Positions 38,401 to 47,578 of a stretch of 64,000 nucleotides of DNA are shown here, piece by piece. This DNA is from Rhizobium sp. Root708 (GTDB taxonomy: Bacteria > Pseudomonadota > Alphaproteobacteria > Rhizobiales > Rhizobiaceae): contig NZ_LMHV01000007.1 in assembly GCF_001429725.1 (NCBI RefSeq), positions 62,001 through 126,000 on the forward strand, in the 5' to 3' direction. Every line of letters starts with the position of its first letter. Position 1 is the first letter of the stretch. The notes under the pieces are model-generated. The model was not told the DNA's origin and ran no database searches. It was given only the letters and a program-made list of their open reading frames with translations. A program made the translations under genes and the position numbers.

Positions 38401-41400
38401 ACTCGCCATCTCCCTCAACGAGAGCCAGACACGCGTTGAAGAAACGCTCGGCCATCATGCCGACAGCATCGCAAGCTCGCTCTCCAGCGGTCACGACCGC
38501 ATCGAGCGGACGCTTGGCGACCGCGCCTCGGCACTGGCTGCATCCCTGGACGAGAGCCACGACCGGATCGAGGAAACGCTTACCCACCGCGGCAGCTCGA
38601 TCACCAACGCGATCGCCGATGTGCATGACAAGCTCGCCGATACGCTGGCTGAAAAGGCGATGTCGCTCGCGATTTCCTTCGAGGACAGCCAGAGCCGCTT
38701 CGACGACGCGCTGGAAACCCGCACCAATGCGCTGCTCGGCTCCGTCGCCGGCGCTGAAGCGCGCGTTGCGGGCGCCTTTGCCGACAGGGTCGACGAAATT
38801 CGCAGCGCCTACACCGAAAACCAGGAGCGCCTCGAGCGTTCGCTGGCAGACCACGCGTCCCACCTCACCGGCACGCTCTCGAGCAACACCAACCGCCTGG
38901 AAGGCGGCCTCACGGCGGCCGTCGATCGCTTCGAAGCTTTGACCGGCAACGCAACGACCCGTATCGAAGAGGGGCTGCATTCCGCTCACGACCGCATCCG
39001 CACGACGCTCGACGACCGCACCCAGGCGATCAACGTCACGCTGAACGAGGCACAGGCACAGCTGAACGACACGCTCAGCGATCAGGCGACGACGATTGGC
39101 GCCTCCATCGCCACCAGCGTCAGCATGCTGGAAATGTCGCTCGAAGATCGCGAGGCATCGCTCCGCCAGACGATCGACACCAGCGCGCAGACCCTCGAAA
39201 CCCGCCTGCGGGATAGCAGCGGCGAGCTCGCCGGACGCTTCCAGGACGCAGCCGGTGCGATCTCGCGCTCGACCCAGGATTTCGCAGCCGATCTCGACCG
39301 CTCGATCGGTGGAATGACCGATCGCTTTGCGGAAACCGGCTCCCGTGTCGAAACAAGCCTGAACTCGCTCGAGAACCGCATTCGCGATGGCGTTGGCGGT
39401 ATCACGCTGCAGGTTGACGCAGCCGGAGAGAAGCTCTCCGAGACGCTGTCAGGCGGCATCTCCCGCCTCGGCACGCTTGGCGACGACGCCAACAGCCGCA
39501 TCGCCGCGACGTTGGATAACAGCGTTTCCAGGCTCACCGGCGCCGTCGACGAACGCACTGCCAATCTGGCGGCCACAATCGACAACCGCGCTTCCAATCT
39601 GGTCGCCGGTATCGACACCCGCACAACGACCATCGGCGACGCCATGGAACGTGGCGGCGCGCATATCGAGGAACGCCTGTCCACCATGGACCGGGCGCTC
39701 ACCATCGGCCTCGATGCCGTCAACAGGACGATCGAAGGCAAGGCCGCCGGGCTTGCATCGTCGCTGCGCAGCGCCGTTGCCGACGCGACGCTCGGCATGA
39801 ACGAGGAAGCATCCCGCTCGGCCTCGGCTCTCAGCCAGACCGGCCAGGATTTTGCCGAAGGCCTCGCCGCAAAGAGCAACGAATTCGCCCACGCAATGGA
39901 CACCCGCTCCGAGCAGATCGTTCATCGTGTGTCCGAGGCGCAGAACCGCCTGGCGGGCCAGGCCGCAGCCGTCGCACAGACCTTCTCCGAGGCCGGCAAC
40001 GCGATCATCAACAAGGTGGCCGAAGCGGAAACGCTGGTTAGTGGCCAGGTGGGCGCCATCTCGCGAGCGCTCAGCGATGCCCAGTCGACCTTCGAAAGTC
40101 ATGGTAGCGATATCCGCTCGACCATCTCGACGGCCAGCAACGAAATCGCCACGACCATGGCGGACGTCGACCGCGCGCTCGAAGCACGCGGCGAAGCAAT
40201 CCGCAGCGCCATGGAAGAGCGCAGCCGTGAAATCGGCACGACGCTTGCCGATGTCGATAAGGCGCTGGAAGCACGCGGCAGCTCTATCCGGTCTGCGCTC
40301 GACGAACGGACGAGAGAGCTCAACTCGATGCTTTCAGGCCGCTCCACCGAGCTTTCCCGCATCATCGAAGAGACGGCACGTCCGCTGATCGACCGCTACG
40401 CCGAAACCGGCAAGGAAGCCGCCGCTCAGATCACTTCGGCTGCGCAGCAGAGCACGGATCGCCTTCGCGCCGAGAACACAGCTCTGATGGATGCGCTGAC
40501 GGCACGCACCGAACGCGCGGCATCCGCCGTGGACGCGGTCGAAAACAGCCTGCTTAGCAACGTGAACCGCCTGATCGAGCGCCTGAGCGACAACAGCGCT
40601 GCGATGGGCCAGATGATGAGCCGCGCCGCCGAGGACCTGACGGCCGTCGATACCCGCCTCGGCGATACGACGTCGCGCTTCACGGACTCCGCGTCGAAGG
40701 CGGCCGAGATGGTCTCCGCCTCCACGCGTCTTCTCGAAGGCAAGGTCGACCGGCTCTCCGACATTTCGGGCCAGACCCTGTCGCAGGTCGGAAGCATCAT
40801 TGGCCGCTTCGACGAACATTCGAAGGTTCTCACCCAGGCTTCCGGCCTCCTCGCAGCGGCACAATCGAACCTGGTTTCGACGCTCGAGGATCGCGAGTCC
40901 GCGCTGCAGAACCTCTCGGTCGGCCTCGTGCAGCGGTCGGAAGACATCGAAAAGACGATGCGCGCCCTCGGCAGCATGGTGGAATCGGCGTTCGAACGCG
41001 CCGAGCAGCGTTCAGGCCAGTTGAGCGGCAACCTGCGCCAGAGCGTGCAGTCTTCCTTCGCCGATATCGGCACTGTGCTCAGCGACGCCGAAAAGCGCGC
41101 CGCGGAAGCAGCCGAAACAATGCGCAACGCCGTTACCCAGGCCAGCGAAGACGCCAACAGCTCGATCGACAGCGCTTTCGGCAATGCCGAACGTCGCTCC
41201 GGCGAACTCGCCAACCGTCTGCGCGGCGGCCTGACGGCCTCGCTCTCGGACGTCGAGCGCATGTTCGGCGAAGCTGGTCGCACGTCCGACAACGCTGCCC
41301 AGCATCTCCGCGAATCGATGCGCGAAGCCGTCGATGAAGCCGTCTCGCGCTTTGCCGGCGCAACCGAGGAAATTCGCCGCTCTGCCGGCGACATCCGCAA

Positions 41401-42313
41401 GGAACTCGATATGACGCGCGGCGAACTGAAGCGCGGCGCCTTCGATCTTCCAGAGGAAGCCAAGGAAAGCGCTGCCGCCATGCGCCGTGCCGTTGCCGAG
41501 CAGATCAAGGCACTGCAGGACATTTCGCATATTGTCGGTCGCTCCACGCAACAGATGGAAATCTCGGAACCTGCGCCGCGCGCAGCCGCACCGGCCCCCC
41601 AGGCAGCCGCACCGCGCCCAACGCAACCGGCCATCAGCCAGCAGGCGCCGATACAGCAACCACAGCCACAGCCGCAACAGGCTGCCCCGGTTGCTCCGGC
41701 TCCTGCCGCCGTTGCCCCCGGCGCCATCGAAAGCTTCGGCCTTCGCGGCACGCTGACGCCGACAACCTCGGCACCGGTACCGGCACAGCAGACACCTCGC
41801 CCGCCGGTTTCCGCACCGCCCGCTTCCGGCGGCTGGATCAGCGATCTGCTGCGCGGCGCCTCGCGCGAGGACGCGGCGGAAGACAACGCAGCGCGCCAGC
41901 CGGCAGCACCGAAGCCCGAAGCACCTGCTGCCGCAGCACCGCGCACCGCCGACAGCCGCAATCCGCGTCACGTCGTCGAATCGCTGAACTCGCTTTCAGT
42001 CGATATCGCCCGGGCAATCGATCATGAGGCGTCCGTCGATCTGTGGCGTCGCTACCAGCGCGGCGAGCGCGATGTCTTCACCCGCAGGCTCTATACGCTC
42101 AAGGGCCAGCAGACTTTCGACGAGATCAAGCACAAGTACGACCGCGAGCCGGAATTCCGGACGGCCGTAAACCGGTACATCGCCGACTTCGAGAAGCTGC
42201 TCGCTGACGTCGCTCGCACCGATCGCGACAAGACCATTACCCAGTCCTACCTCACGTCGGACACCGGCAAGGTCTACACGATGCTCGCCCACGCGGCGGG
42301 TCGCCTGAGCTGA
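35456..42313 (+). CDS. rgsE: giant polar-growth coiled-coil protein (GPR/RgsE homologue)
   Basis: 2285 residues. Order: polar N-terminus (1-110), two membrane helices (about 112-131 and 148-171), then about 1860 residues of almost continuous Ala/Ser/Asp/Arg-rich helix with apolipoprotein-like 22-residue periodicity, a Pro/Gln/Ala linker (about 2037-2165) and a compact C-terminal domain starting about 2168 (VESLNSLSVDIARAIDHEA, ending in LTSDTGKVYTMLAHAAGRLS). This is the layout of Agrobacterium growth pole ring protein GPR and Sinorhizobium RgsE, which organise unipolar growth. The name rests on size, architecture and context. ATG 35456 follows GAGGCG. Ten tandem 44-residue repeats lie at residues 705-1144. 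Confidence 0.8.
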   Translation: MANNKYNESIEDKAFKALDEALQIDFEEDNTPSLRNKKPDAPEANVSEKSSPRSSQSKEEPKRQRNGAAAARPAEQGSRAPSFAANDGNRISPASLLKSLDNGSTRPALRNATIVSLLWVIAGLGLMGLLYSPQIWQIRSLADLLALPGVIAGMIGIIVPVLLFYAFAIMMSRAQDMRNAARSMAEVALRLSEPETIASERIMTVGQAVRREVSAMNEGIERTIARASELETLVHSEVNALERSYADNELRVRGLVHELGSEREAIVNHAERIRTSIVGVHDQLREDLSLATEEIAVRLATSGEAFASMIDTRAAAITEKSESAIQSLGTLLAAKTDSLLQTLTSSGFALANEFDTRLESLTSSLSDRGDQLLSQFETRASTMDNNAEKLNAALNDRARQLNEILIARTREINDSLTGGERTITSSLDDVLAKLNNALDERGTTFRQSLQSSVDDTIMDLDLRSGFFDERLQATVAQLSTSFDDRVSEFANAFDKRAGTLDTKLMESLNRINDTLSGNSDSLNDILSSSIEKISASLTDQSFALTTALATGQEVLESSLTGKVDEVATAIGTRTAEMTSALSHASSEISLALASGTSELHNNLAARASEFRDTLLSTTSDLSSAVSAGTEQITSAFGRADELNTMISKRAGDITHALDSAHERIDGVMSTRGDALVGALSDSHERFESTLAQRSEALINAVTGGHDRLADTLDDKAMALAISLNETQSRLEETLGSRADAIANSISVGHDRLAETLDDKAMAFAISLDESQNRFEETLGSRADAIANSIATGHDRLAETLDDKAMAFAISINESQNRFEDTFGSRADAIVNSIAGSHERLAETMDDKAMALAISLNESQSRFEQTIGSRADAIANSIDKSHARLTENLDEKTAAFASSLRDSRGQIDETLATHAQALAQSLAAGQEKLNDTLDDKTMALAISLNEGHSRLEETLAHQADSISGSLAAGQSKLADALDERAMALAISLNESQTRVEETLGHHADSIASSLSSGHDRIERTLGDRASALAASLDESHDRIEETLTHRGSSITNAIADVHDKLADTLAEKAMSLAISFEDSQSRFDDALETRTNALLGSVAGAEARVAGAFADRVDEIRSAYTENQERLERSLADHASHLTGTLSSNTNRLEGGLTAAVDRFEALTGNATTRIEEGLHSAHDRIRTTLDDRTQAINVTLNEAQAQLNDTLSDQATTIGASIATSVSMLEMSLEDREASLRQTIDTSAQTLETRLRDSSGELAGRFQDAAGAISRSTQDFAADLDRSIGGMTDRFAETGSRVETSLNSLENRIRDGVGGITLQVDAAGEKLSETLSGGISRLGTLGDDANSRIAATLDNSVSRLTGAVDERTANLAATIDNRASNLVAGIDTRTTTIGDAMERGGAHIEERLSTMDRALTIGLDAVNRTIEGKAAGLASSLRSAVADATLGMNEEASRSASALSQTGQDFAEGLAAKSNEFAHAMDTRSEQIVHRVSEAQNRLAGQAAAVAQTFSEAGNAIINKVAEAETLVSGQVGAISRALSDAQSTFESHGSDIRSTISTASNEIATTMADVDRALEARGEAIRSAMEERSREIGTTLADVDKALEARGSSIRSALDERTRELNSMLSGRSTELSRIIEETARPLIDRYAETGKEAAAQITSAAQQSTDRLRAENTALMDALTARTERAASAVDAVENSLLSNVNRLIERLSDNSAAMGQMMSRAAEDLTAVDTRLGDTTSRFTDSASKAAEMVSASTRLLEGKVDRLSDISGQTLSQVGSIIGRFDEHSKVLTQASGLLAAAQSNLVSTLEDRESALQNLSVGLVQRSEDIEKTMRALGSMVESAFERAEQRSGQLSGNLRQSVQSSFADIGTVLSDAEKRAAEAAETMRNAVTQASEDANSSIDSAFGNAERRSGELANRLRGGLTASLSDVERMFGEAGRTSDNAAQHLRESMREAVDEAVSRFAGATEEIRRSAGDIRKELDMTRGELKRGAFDLPEEAKESAAAMRRAVAEQIKALQDISHIVGRSTQQMEISEPAPRAAAPAPQAAAPRPTQPAISQQAPIQQPQPQPQQAAPVAPAPAAVAPGAIESFGLRGTLTPTTSAPVPAQQTPRPPVSAPPASGGWISDLLRGASREDAAEDNAARQPAAPKPEAPAAAAPRTADSRNPRHVVESLNSLSVDIARAIDHEASVDLWRRYQRGERDVFTRRLYTLKGQQTFDEIKHKYDREPEFRTAVNRYIADFEKLLADVARTDRDKTITQSYLTSDTGKVYTMLAHAAGRLS
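37568..38887 (+). repeat. Ten tandem 132-bp (44-residue) repeats inside rgsE
   Basis: Units start at 37568, 37700, 37832, 37964, 38096, 38228, 38360, 38492, 38624 and 38756. Units 1-4 are close copies (HDRLAETLDDKAMAFAIS then SLNESQSRFEETLGSRADA); later ones diverge. Each unit is two 22-residue halves, i.e. four 11-residue hendecads, which favours a right-handed or straight coiled coil. The near-identical DNA could recombine and change length between strains. Confidence 0.9.
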
Positions 42314-42343
42314 TCAGGGCATCGAACGTCCGAAACCTCTTAG

Positions 42344-42372
42344 AGGCCGCATCTAACTGATGCGGCCTTTTT
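42344..42372 (+). terminator. Rho-independent terminator of rgsE
   Basis: AGGCCGCATC/GATGCGGCCT with a 5-base loop is followed by four T residues, 30 bases past the rgsE stop. Confidence 0.9.
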
Positions 42373-42485
42373 GATTCCGGATGATGCCGCCCTCGCAGAG
42401 GGTGCAGCCCGCTGGTATTCGAGAGGCACTTTACAATCGCGCATGATGGCTTGATCTTCGCCAGCATTGGGTCGGAGAACACATC

Positions 42486-42896
42486 ATGGATGAAGTACAT
42501 CCCGGCAGCTGCCTGTGCGGCGCGGTTCGGTTTCAAGTTGCCGGAGAGTTCGGGAGCTTCTTTTTCTGCCACTGCGCACGGTGTCGCAAGGACACTGGCT
42601 CATCGCACGCGGCCAATCTCTTTTCGTCGAACGGCCGGTTGACCTGGCTATCGGGAGCCGACCGCGTCAAGACCTACCGCCTTCCCGAAACCCGGCACGA
42701 AAGAAGCTTCTGTATTGAATGCGGTTCGGCTCTGCCGAGCATGCAGGGGGATGGCAGCTTAATCGTCGTGCCTGCGGGAAGCCTGGACGCGCCCGTACCC
42801 GTTCGCCCGACAGCGCACATCTGCTTTGCCAGCCGCGCAGACTGGGATCCACTTCTCGAGGAGATCCCAACGCTGGATGGACTTCCCGGTCAATAA
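42486..42896 (+). CDS. GFA-family zinc protein
   Basis: 136 residues of the GFA/CENP-V fold. Zinc ligands are seen in SCLCGAVRF (Cys9, Cys11), FCHCARCRK (Cys28, Cys30, Cys33) and FCIECGSALP (Cys76, Cys79). The family was named for a proposed glutathione-dependent formaldehyde-activating enzyme, but most members have no proven activity, so I give no reaction. It stands alone, converging on gyrA, with GGAGAACA as its ribosome site. Confidence 0.9.
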   Translation: MDEVHPGSCLCGAVRFQVAGEFGSFFFCHCARCRKDTGSSHAANLFSSNGRLTWLSGADRVKTYRLPETRHERSFCIECGSALPSMQGDGSLIVVPAGSLDAPVPVRPTAHICFASRADWDPLLEEIPTLDGLPGQ

Positions 42897-42978
42897 GCTC
42901 CGGCAAATCTCGCTCGAGCGAGTGCCGAGGAGGCAAGCTGGTGGGGCTGACGTTCAAGCGAAAATCCCTGGCAGCGTC

Positions 42979-43015
42979 AAAAAAAGAGGCCCGGAACGAC
43001 AATCGTTCCGGGCCT
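42979..43015 (-). terminator. Rho-independent terminator of gyrA
   Basis: On the minus strand AGGCCCGGAACGA/TCGTTCCGGGCCT is a perfect 13-base stem with a 3-base loop, followed by CTTTTTTT. It lies 40 bases after the gyrA stop and could also stop plus-strand transcripts from the GFA gene. Confidence 0.92.
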
Positions 43016-43054
43016 TCATTTGCTCACTGACGGCGGACTGGCCGCCCCGTCAGC

Positions 43055-45838
43055 TCAAGCTTCGGTATCAGGCGTATCTTCGCCAACCGAAGCGGCATTT
43101 TCGTCGCCGTTCTCTACGTCGCCGCTTTCCTCATCCGGCTCGCTGATACGCTCGACCGAGACAACCTTCTCGTCCTTGGCCGTCGCGAAGATCGTGACGC
43201 CCTTGGTCGCGCGGCTCGCGATACGAATGCCGCCGACCGGTACGCGAATGAGCTGTCCGCGATCCGAGACGAGCATGATCTGATCGCCTTCCGCAACCGG
43301 GAATGCAGCAACCAGTTCGCCGATCTCGGTGGTCTTCGATGTATCCGTTGCACGGATACCCTTGCCGCCGCGGCCGGAAATGCGGAAGTCGTACGAGGAC
43401 GAACGCTTTCCGAAGCCCTTTTCCGAGACGGTCAGAACGAACTGTTCGCGCGCCTTCAGCTCTTCGTATCGATCGTCCGGCAACTGTCCCTCTTCGGTGA
43501 CTTCTTCACCGACAAGCGCGATGTCCTCTTCGTCGATACCGGTCGCACGCCGTTCGGCAGCGGAACGCTTCAGATAGGCCGCACGCTCCCATGGTTCTGC
43601 ATCGACGTGTCCAACGATCGTCATCGAGATGATCCGGTCGCCATCGGCAAGGTTGATGCCGCGCACGCCGATCGAGTTACGACCGGCAAAGACACGCACA
43701 TCGTCTACCGAGAAGCGAATGCACTGGCCGAGCGCCGTGGTCAGCAGAACGTCGTCATGCTCCGTGCAGGTCTCGACCGAGAGGATTTCGTCACCCTCTT
43801 CCTCGAGCTTCATGGCAATCTTGCCGTTTCGATTGACCTGGACGAAGTCCGACAGCTTGTTTCTGCGGACAGTACCGCGCGTCGTCGAGAACATGACGTC
43901 GAGCTTGTCCCAGCTGTCCTCGTCCTCGGGAAGCGGCAGGATGGTGGTGATGCGCTCGCCGGATTCCAGCGGCAACATGTTGATCAGTGCCTTGCCACGC
44001 GACGTCGGCGTTCCGATCGGCAGGCGATAGACCTTTTCCTTGTAGACGATACCGCGCGACGAGAAGAACAGAACCGGCGTATGCGTGTTCAACACGAATA
44101 GCTGGCTAACAAAATCTTCGTCGCGTGTGGTCATGCCCGAGCGGCCCTTGCCACCGCGGCGCTGGGCACGGTAGGTCGCAAGCGGAACGCGCTTGATGTA
44201 GCCGAGATGTGAAACGGTAACGACCATGTCCTCGCGGGCGATCAGGTCCTCGTCGTCCATCTCGAGACCACCGTCGATGATCTCGCTCCGGCGCGGTGTG
44301 CCGAACTCGTCGCGAACGGCGGTGAGCTCATCCTTGACGATCGACTGGATCCGCAGGCGCGACGACAGAATCTCGAGATATTCGCGGATCTCTTCGCCTA
44401 TCTTGTTGAGTTCATCGCCGATTTCGTCGCGACCGAGAGCCGTCAGGCGAGCCAGACGCAGTTCGAGGATCGCGCGTGCCTGCTCTTCCGAAAGGTTGTA
44501 GGTCAGGTCGTCGTTGATGCGGTGACGTGGGTCGTCGATCAGGCGGATCAGGCTCTCGACATCGGCTGCCGGCCAGCGGCGCGTCATCAACTGTTCGCGT
44601 GCGGTCTGCGGATCCGGCGCCTGCCGGATCGTGCGGATGATCTCGTCGATATTGGCGACCGCAATCGCGAGACCGACCAAGACGTGCGCTCGTTCACGCG
44701 CCTTGCGCAGAAGAAATTTCGTTCTCCGGCTAACAACTTCCTCGCGGAAGGAAACGAAGGCGCGAAGCATGTCGAGCAGCGTCAGCTGCTCCGGCTTGCC
44801 ACCGTTCAGCGCAACCATGTTGCAGCCGAAGGAGGTCTGCAGGGGGGTATAGCGGTAAAGCTGGTTCAGGATCACGTCGGCATTGGCGTCGCGCTTCAGC
44901 TCGACGACGACGCGGTAGCCCTGGCGGTCGGATTCGTCGCGAAGGTCGGAGATGCCCTCGATGCGCTTGTCGCGCACCAGTTCGGCCATCTTCTCGATCA
45001 TCGTCGACTTGTTCACCTGATACGGGATCTCGGTGATGATGATCTGTTCGCGATCGCCGCGCATTGGCTCGATCGCCGCAACGCCGCGCATGATGACTGA
45101 GCCGCGGCCGGTTTCGTAGGCCGAGCGAATGCCGGAACGACCGAGGATCTTGGCACCCGTCGGGAAGTCGGGGCCCGGGATGATTTCCATGATCTCCGGC
45201 AGTTCGATCGCCGGATTGTCGATCAGCGCGACGCAGCCGTTTATAACTTCTGAGAGGTTATGCGGCGGAATGTTCGTCGCCATGCCGACGGCGATGCCGC
45301 CTGCCCCGTTGACCAAAAGGTTCGGGAACTTGGCGGGAACAACGACCGGCTCGGAAAGCGTGCCGTCATAGTTATCGCGGAAATCGACGGTTTCCTTGTC
45401 GAGATCGTCGAGCAGCGAATGCGCGGCCTTTTCCAGACGGCATTCGGTGTAGCGTTCGGCCGCAGGCGGATCGCCATCGACGGAGCCGAAATTGCCTTGG
45501 CCATCGATCAGCGGCAGGCGAAGAGACCAGTCCTGCGCCATACGCGCCAGCGCATCGTAAATCGCCGAGTTGCCGTGCGGATGGTATTTACCCATCACGT
45601 CCCCGGTTACGCGGGCGCATTTGACGTATTTCTTGTTCCAGTCGATACCGAGCTCGGACATGCCGTAGAGGATTCGCCGGTGCACGGGCTTCAGGCCATC
45701 ACGCACGTCCGGCAGCGCTCGGCTGACGATGACGCTCATCGCGTAATCGAGATACGACCGCTGCATTTCCTCCATGATGGAGATGGGCTCGATGCCTGGC
45801 GGGAGCTTCCCGCCGCCGGGGGGTGTTTGCTCAGTCAA
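43055..45838 (-). CDS. gyrA: DNA gyrase subunit A
   Basis: Breaks and rejoins DNA in supercoiling. 927 residues. Catalytic Tyr130 lies in [11 protein letters not shown]. The quinolone region [16 protein letters not shown] has Ser91 and Asp95 (equivalent to E. coli Ser83 and Asp87), i.e. no classical resistance change; Asn90 replaces E. coli Asp82. The GyrA box is QRRGGKG within [14 protein letters not shown], and the C-terminal beta-pinwheel and acidic tail ([20 protein letters not shown]) follow. The start is TTG 45838 because no ATG precedes the conserved N-terminus. Confidence 0.97.
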   Translation of the reverse strand: MTEQTPPGGGKLPPGIEPISIMEEMQRSYLDYAMSVIVSRALPDVRDGLKPVHRRILYGMSELGIDWNKKYVKCARVTGDVMGKYHPHGNSAIYDALARMAQDWSLRLPLIDGQGNFGSVDGDPPAAERYTECRLEKAAHSLLDDLDKETVDFRDNYDGTLSEPVVVPAKFPNLLVNGAGGIAVGMATNIPPHNLSEVINGCVALIDNPAIELPEIMEIIPGPDFPTGAKILGRSGIRSAYETGRGSVIMRGVAAIEPMRGDREQIIITEIPYQVNKSTMIEKMAELVRDKRIEGISDLRDESDRQGYRVVVELKRDANADVILNQLYRYTPLQTSFGCNMVALNGGKPEQLTLLDMLRAFVSFREEVVSRRTKFLLRKARERAHVLVGLAIAVANIDEIIRTIRQAPDPQTAREQLMTRRWPAADVESLIRLIDDPRHRINDDLTYNLSEEQARAILELRLARLTALGRDEIGDELNKIGEEIREYLEILSSRLRIQSIVKDELTAVRDEFGTPRRSEIIDGGLEMDDEDLIAREDMVVTVSHLGYIKRVPLATYRAQRRGGKGRSGMTTRDEDFVSQLFVLNTHTPVLFFSSRGIVYKEKVYRLPIGTPTSRGKALINMLPLESGERITTILPLPEDEDSWDKLDVMFSTTRGTVRRNKLSDFVQVNRNGKIAMKLEEEGDEILSVETCTEHDDVLLTTALGQCIRFSVDDVRVFAGRNSIGVRGINLADGDRIISMTIVGHVDAEPWERAAYLKRSAAERRATGIDEEDIALVGEEVTEEGQLPDDRYEELKAREQFVLTVSEKGFGKRSSSYDFRISGRGGKGIRATDTSKTTEIGELVAAFPVAEGDQIMLVSDRGQLIRVPVGGIRIASRATKGVTIFATAKDEKVVSVERISEPDEESGDVENGDENAASVGEDTPDTEA

Positions 45839-46063
45839 AACGGATCACGATCTCTTCTAGAATCACTTGAAGATTTATAGCGGAAAGGCTGTTCTTAAGC
45901 CAATTTTGCCGGGGGTTTTGAACAGGCTTTTGCGGTCTATTCGCGGCAATACCGGGCTTTTGCGCCCCCACGCTCGCGATGCGAGTAGCGCCATTTGCCA
46001 AATCGGTTTCCCCATACCACAATCGCCTGAAATCAGGCCTGTATATGGGCGTCTGGAGACACG

Positions 46064-46705
46064 ATGGCAAGCGCCGACCAACTGATCAACGCCTTCACCA
46101 CCCTGCTCGTCACAATCGACCCACCAGGTCTTGCGCCGATCTTTCTCGGGCTGACAGTGGGCATGAGCCGCGGCCAGCGTAAGCAGGTGGCGCTGCGCGG
46201 CTCGATCATCGCCTTCATCATCCTCGCCGTCTTTGCGCTGTTCGGCTCCAGCGTGCTCGGCGTGCTCGGCATCTCCATCGGCGCCTTCCGTATCGCAGGC
46301 GGCCTGCTGCTCTTCTGGATCGCCTTTGAAATGGTGTTCGAGAAGCGGCACGACCGCAAGGAAAAGACCAGCACCGCCGCGATAACGGTCGATCATATCC
46401 ACAATATCGCCGTCTTCCCGCTCGCCATCCCGCTGATCTCCGGCCCCGGCGCCATCTCTGCAACCATCCTGATTGCCGGATCGATGCAGACCTCGTTCGA
46501 GCGGGCACAGCTGATCATCGTTATCGGCGCCAGCCTGCTGCTGCTGTTCCTGGCGCTGCTGATCGCCGAGCGTGTGGATCGCTTCCTCGGCGTCACCGGC
46601 CGGGCAATCCTCACCCGCCTGCTTGGCGTCATCCTGGCAGCGCTCGCCACCCAGTTCGTCGTCGATGGCATCAAGTCGGCCATGAACCTCGTCCCGGCTG
46701 GCTAG
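46064..46705 (+). CDS. MarC-family integral membrane protein
   Basis: 213 residues with six membrane helices. The N-terminal block LINAFTTLLVTIDPPGLAPIFL and the central PLAIPLISGPGAISATILIA are the duplicated MarC/UPF0056 core with conserved Asp-Pro and Pro-Gly. Despite the name, the family is not shown to give multidrug resistance. The ATG follows GGAGACACG. It lies between gyrA (divergent) and ssb (convergent). Confidence 0.9.
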   Translation: MASADQLINAFTTLLVTIDPPGLAPIFLGLTVGMSRGQRKQVALRGSIIAFIILAVFALFGSSVLGVLGISIGAFRIAGGLLLFWIAFEMVFEKRHDRKEKTSTAAITVDHIHNIAVFPLAIPLISGPGAISATILIAGSMQTSFERAQLIIVIGASLLLLFLALLIAERVDRFLGVTGRAILTRLLGVILAALATQFVVDGIKSAMNLVPAG

Positions 46706-46715
46706 GGCCGGAATG

Positions 46716-46745
46716 AAAAAAAGGCGCACCCGATGGCGCGCCGTT
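46716..46745 (-). terminator. Rho-independent terminator of ssb
   Basis: On the minus strand GGCGCGCCATCGGGTGCGCC forms a GGCGC/GCGCC stem, followed by a seven-T run, 24 bases past the ssb stop. On the plus strand it lies just after the MarC gene. Confidence 0.75.
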
Positions 46746-46768
46746 TGAAAACTCGATCTAGCCTGACA

Positions 46769-47326
46769 TCAAAACGGGATGTCGTCATCGAGATCACGCG
46801 AGAAGTTGCCGCCGCCACCGGCACCGCCGCCCGAGCCGCCACGACCCGACGACTTCGCCGGAGCGCCGTAATCGTCGCCATAGCCACCGCCGCCACCACC
46901 GAAGTCGTCGCCACCGGCATTGCCGCCGCGACCACCACCGAAGCCGCCGCCAGCGCCTGCACCCCCGCCTTCGCCGCGACCATCAAGCATCGTCAACGTC
47001 GAGCCGAAGCCCTGCAGGACGACTTCCGTTGAATAGCGGTCCTGGCCCTGCTGGTCCTGCCACTTGCGGGTCTGCAGCGCACCTTCGATGTAGAGCTTGG
47101 CGCCCTTCTTCACATACTGTTCGACGACCTTGCACAGGCCTTCGTTGAAGACGACGACCGTATGCCATTCCGTCTTTTCGCGGCGTTCGCCGGAGTTGCG
47201 GTCGCGCCAGGTTTCCGACGTCGCGATCCGGAGGTTGGCGATCGGCCGGCCGTCCTGCGTCCGACGGATTTCGGGGTCGGCACCCACGTTTCCGATCAGA
47301 ATTACCTTGTTCACGCTGCCAGCCAT
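46769..47326 (-). CDS. ssb: single-stranded DNA-binding protein
   Basis: 185 residues from ATG 47326 ([20 protein letters not shown]). An in-frame GTG nine bases upstream is possible, but MAGSV is the usual start. The OB fold is about 1-115, with [22 protein letters not shown] Gly-rich flexible linker (about 125-175) leads to the acidic tip DDDIPF, which binds partner proteins. It is divergent from uvrA with an SOS box between, as in other rhizobia. Confidence 0.98.
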   Translation of the reverse strand: MAGSVNKVILIGNVGADPEIRRTQDGRPIANLRIATSETWRDRNSGERREKTEWHTVVVFNEGLCKVVEQYVKKGAKLYIEGALQTRKWQDQQGQDRYSTEVVLQGFGSTLTMLDGRGEGGGAGAGGGFGGGRGGNAGGDDFGGGGGGYGDDYGAPAKSSGRGGSGGGAGGGGNFSRDLDDDIPF

Positions 47327-47441
47327 ACTTCTCACCCTGCCTGCCGCCGTCCTGGCGGCTCTTTTTGAACCGATGGGCCTACCTTAAACCATAGAGCTCC
47401 CGCCCGGGGCGTCCATCACAGGTTCATCCACAAAGAAATTT

Positions 47442-47456
47442 GTTCTTTATTTGTTC
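47442..47456. promoter_or_regulatory. SOS box (LexA site) between ssb and uvrA
   Basis: GTTC-TTTATTT-GTTC, an exact alphaproteobacterial direct-repeat operator. It lies 116 bases from the ssb ATG and 123 bases from the uvrA ATG in a 252-base divergent region, so one site could serve both. Confidence 0.85.
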
Positions 47457-47578
47457 TATTTTATCCCTATGATCCTGTCAATCGAATCGAAAACCTTTCA
47501 GCAGATGGACATTCAGCCTCGACTCGCCAGCCGGCATCACTAAATAAGGGGCTTGTTCCAGCACAGAAGCAGAAGACG

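Noticed and set aside
37568..38887. CRISPR-like regular array
   Set aside because: The 132-base periodicity is coding, keeps the rgsE frame and has no spacer-repeat pattern.
40426..41961. Open frame of 511 codons opposite the 3' part of rgsE
   Set aside because: Low-complexity Ser/Arg/Ala translation caused by the biased repeat codons of rgsE.
43055..45838. Quinolone-resistance mutation in gyrA
   Set aside because: The positions equivalent to Ser83 and Asp87 are unchanged; Asn at the Asp82 position is likely natural in this lineage.
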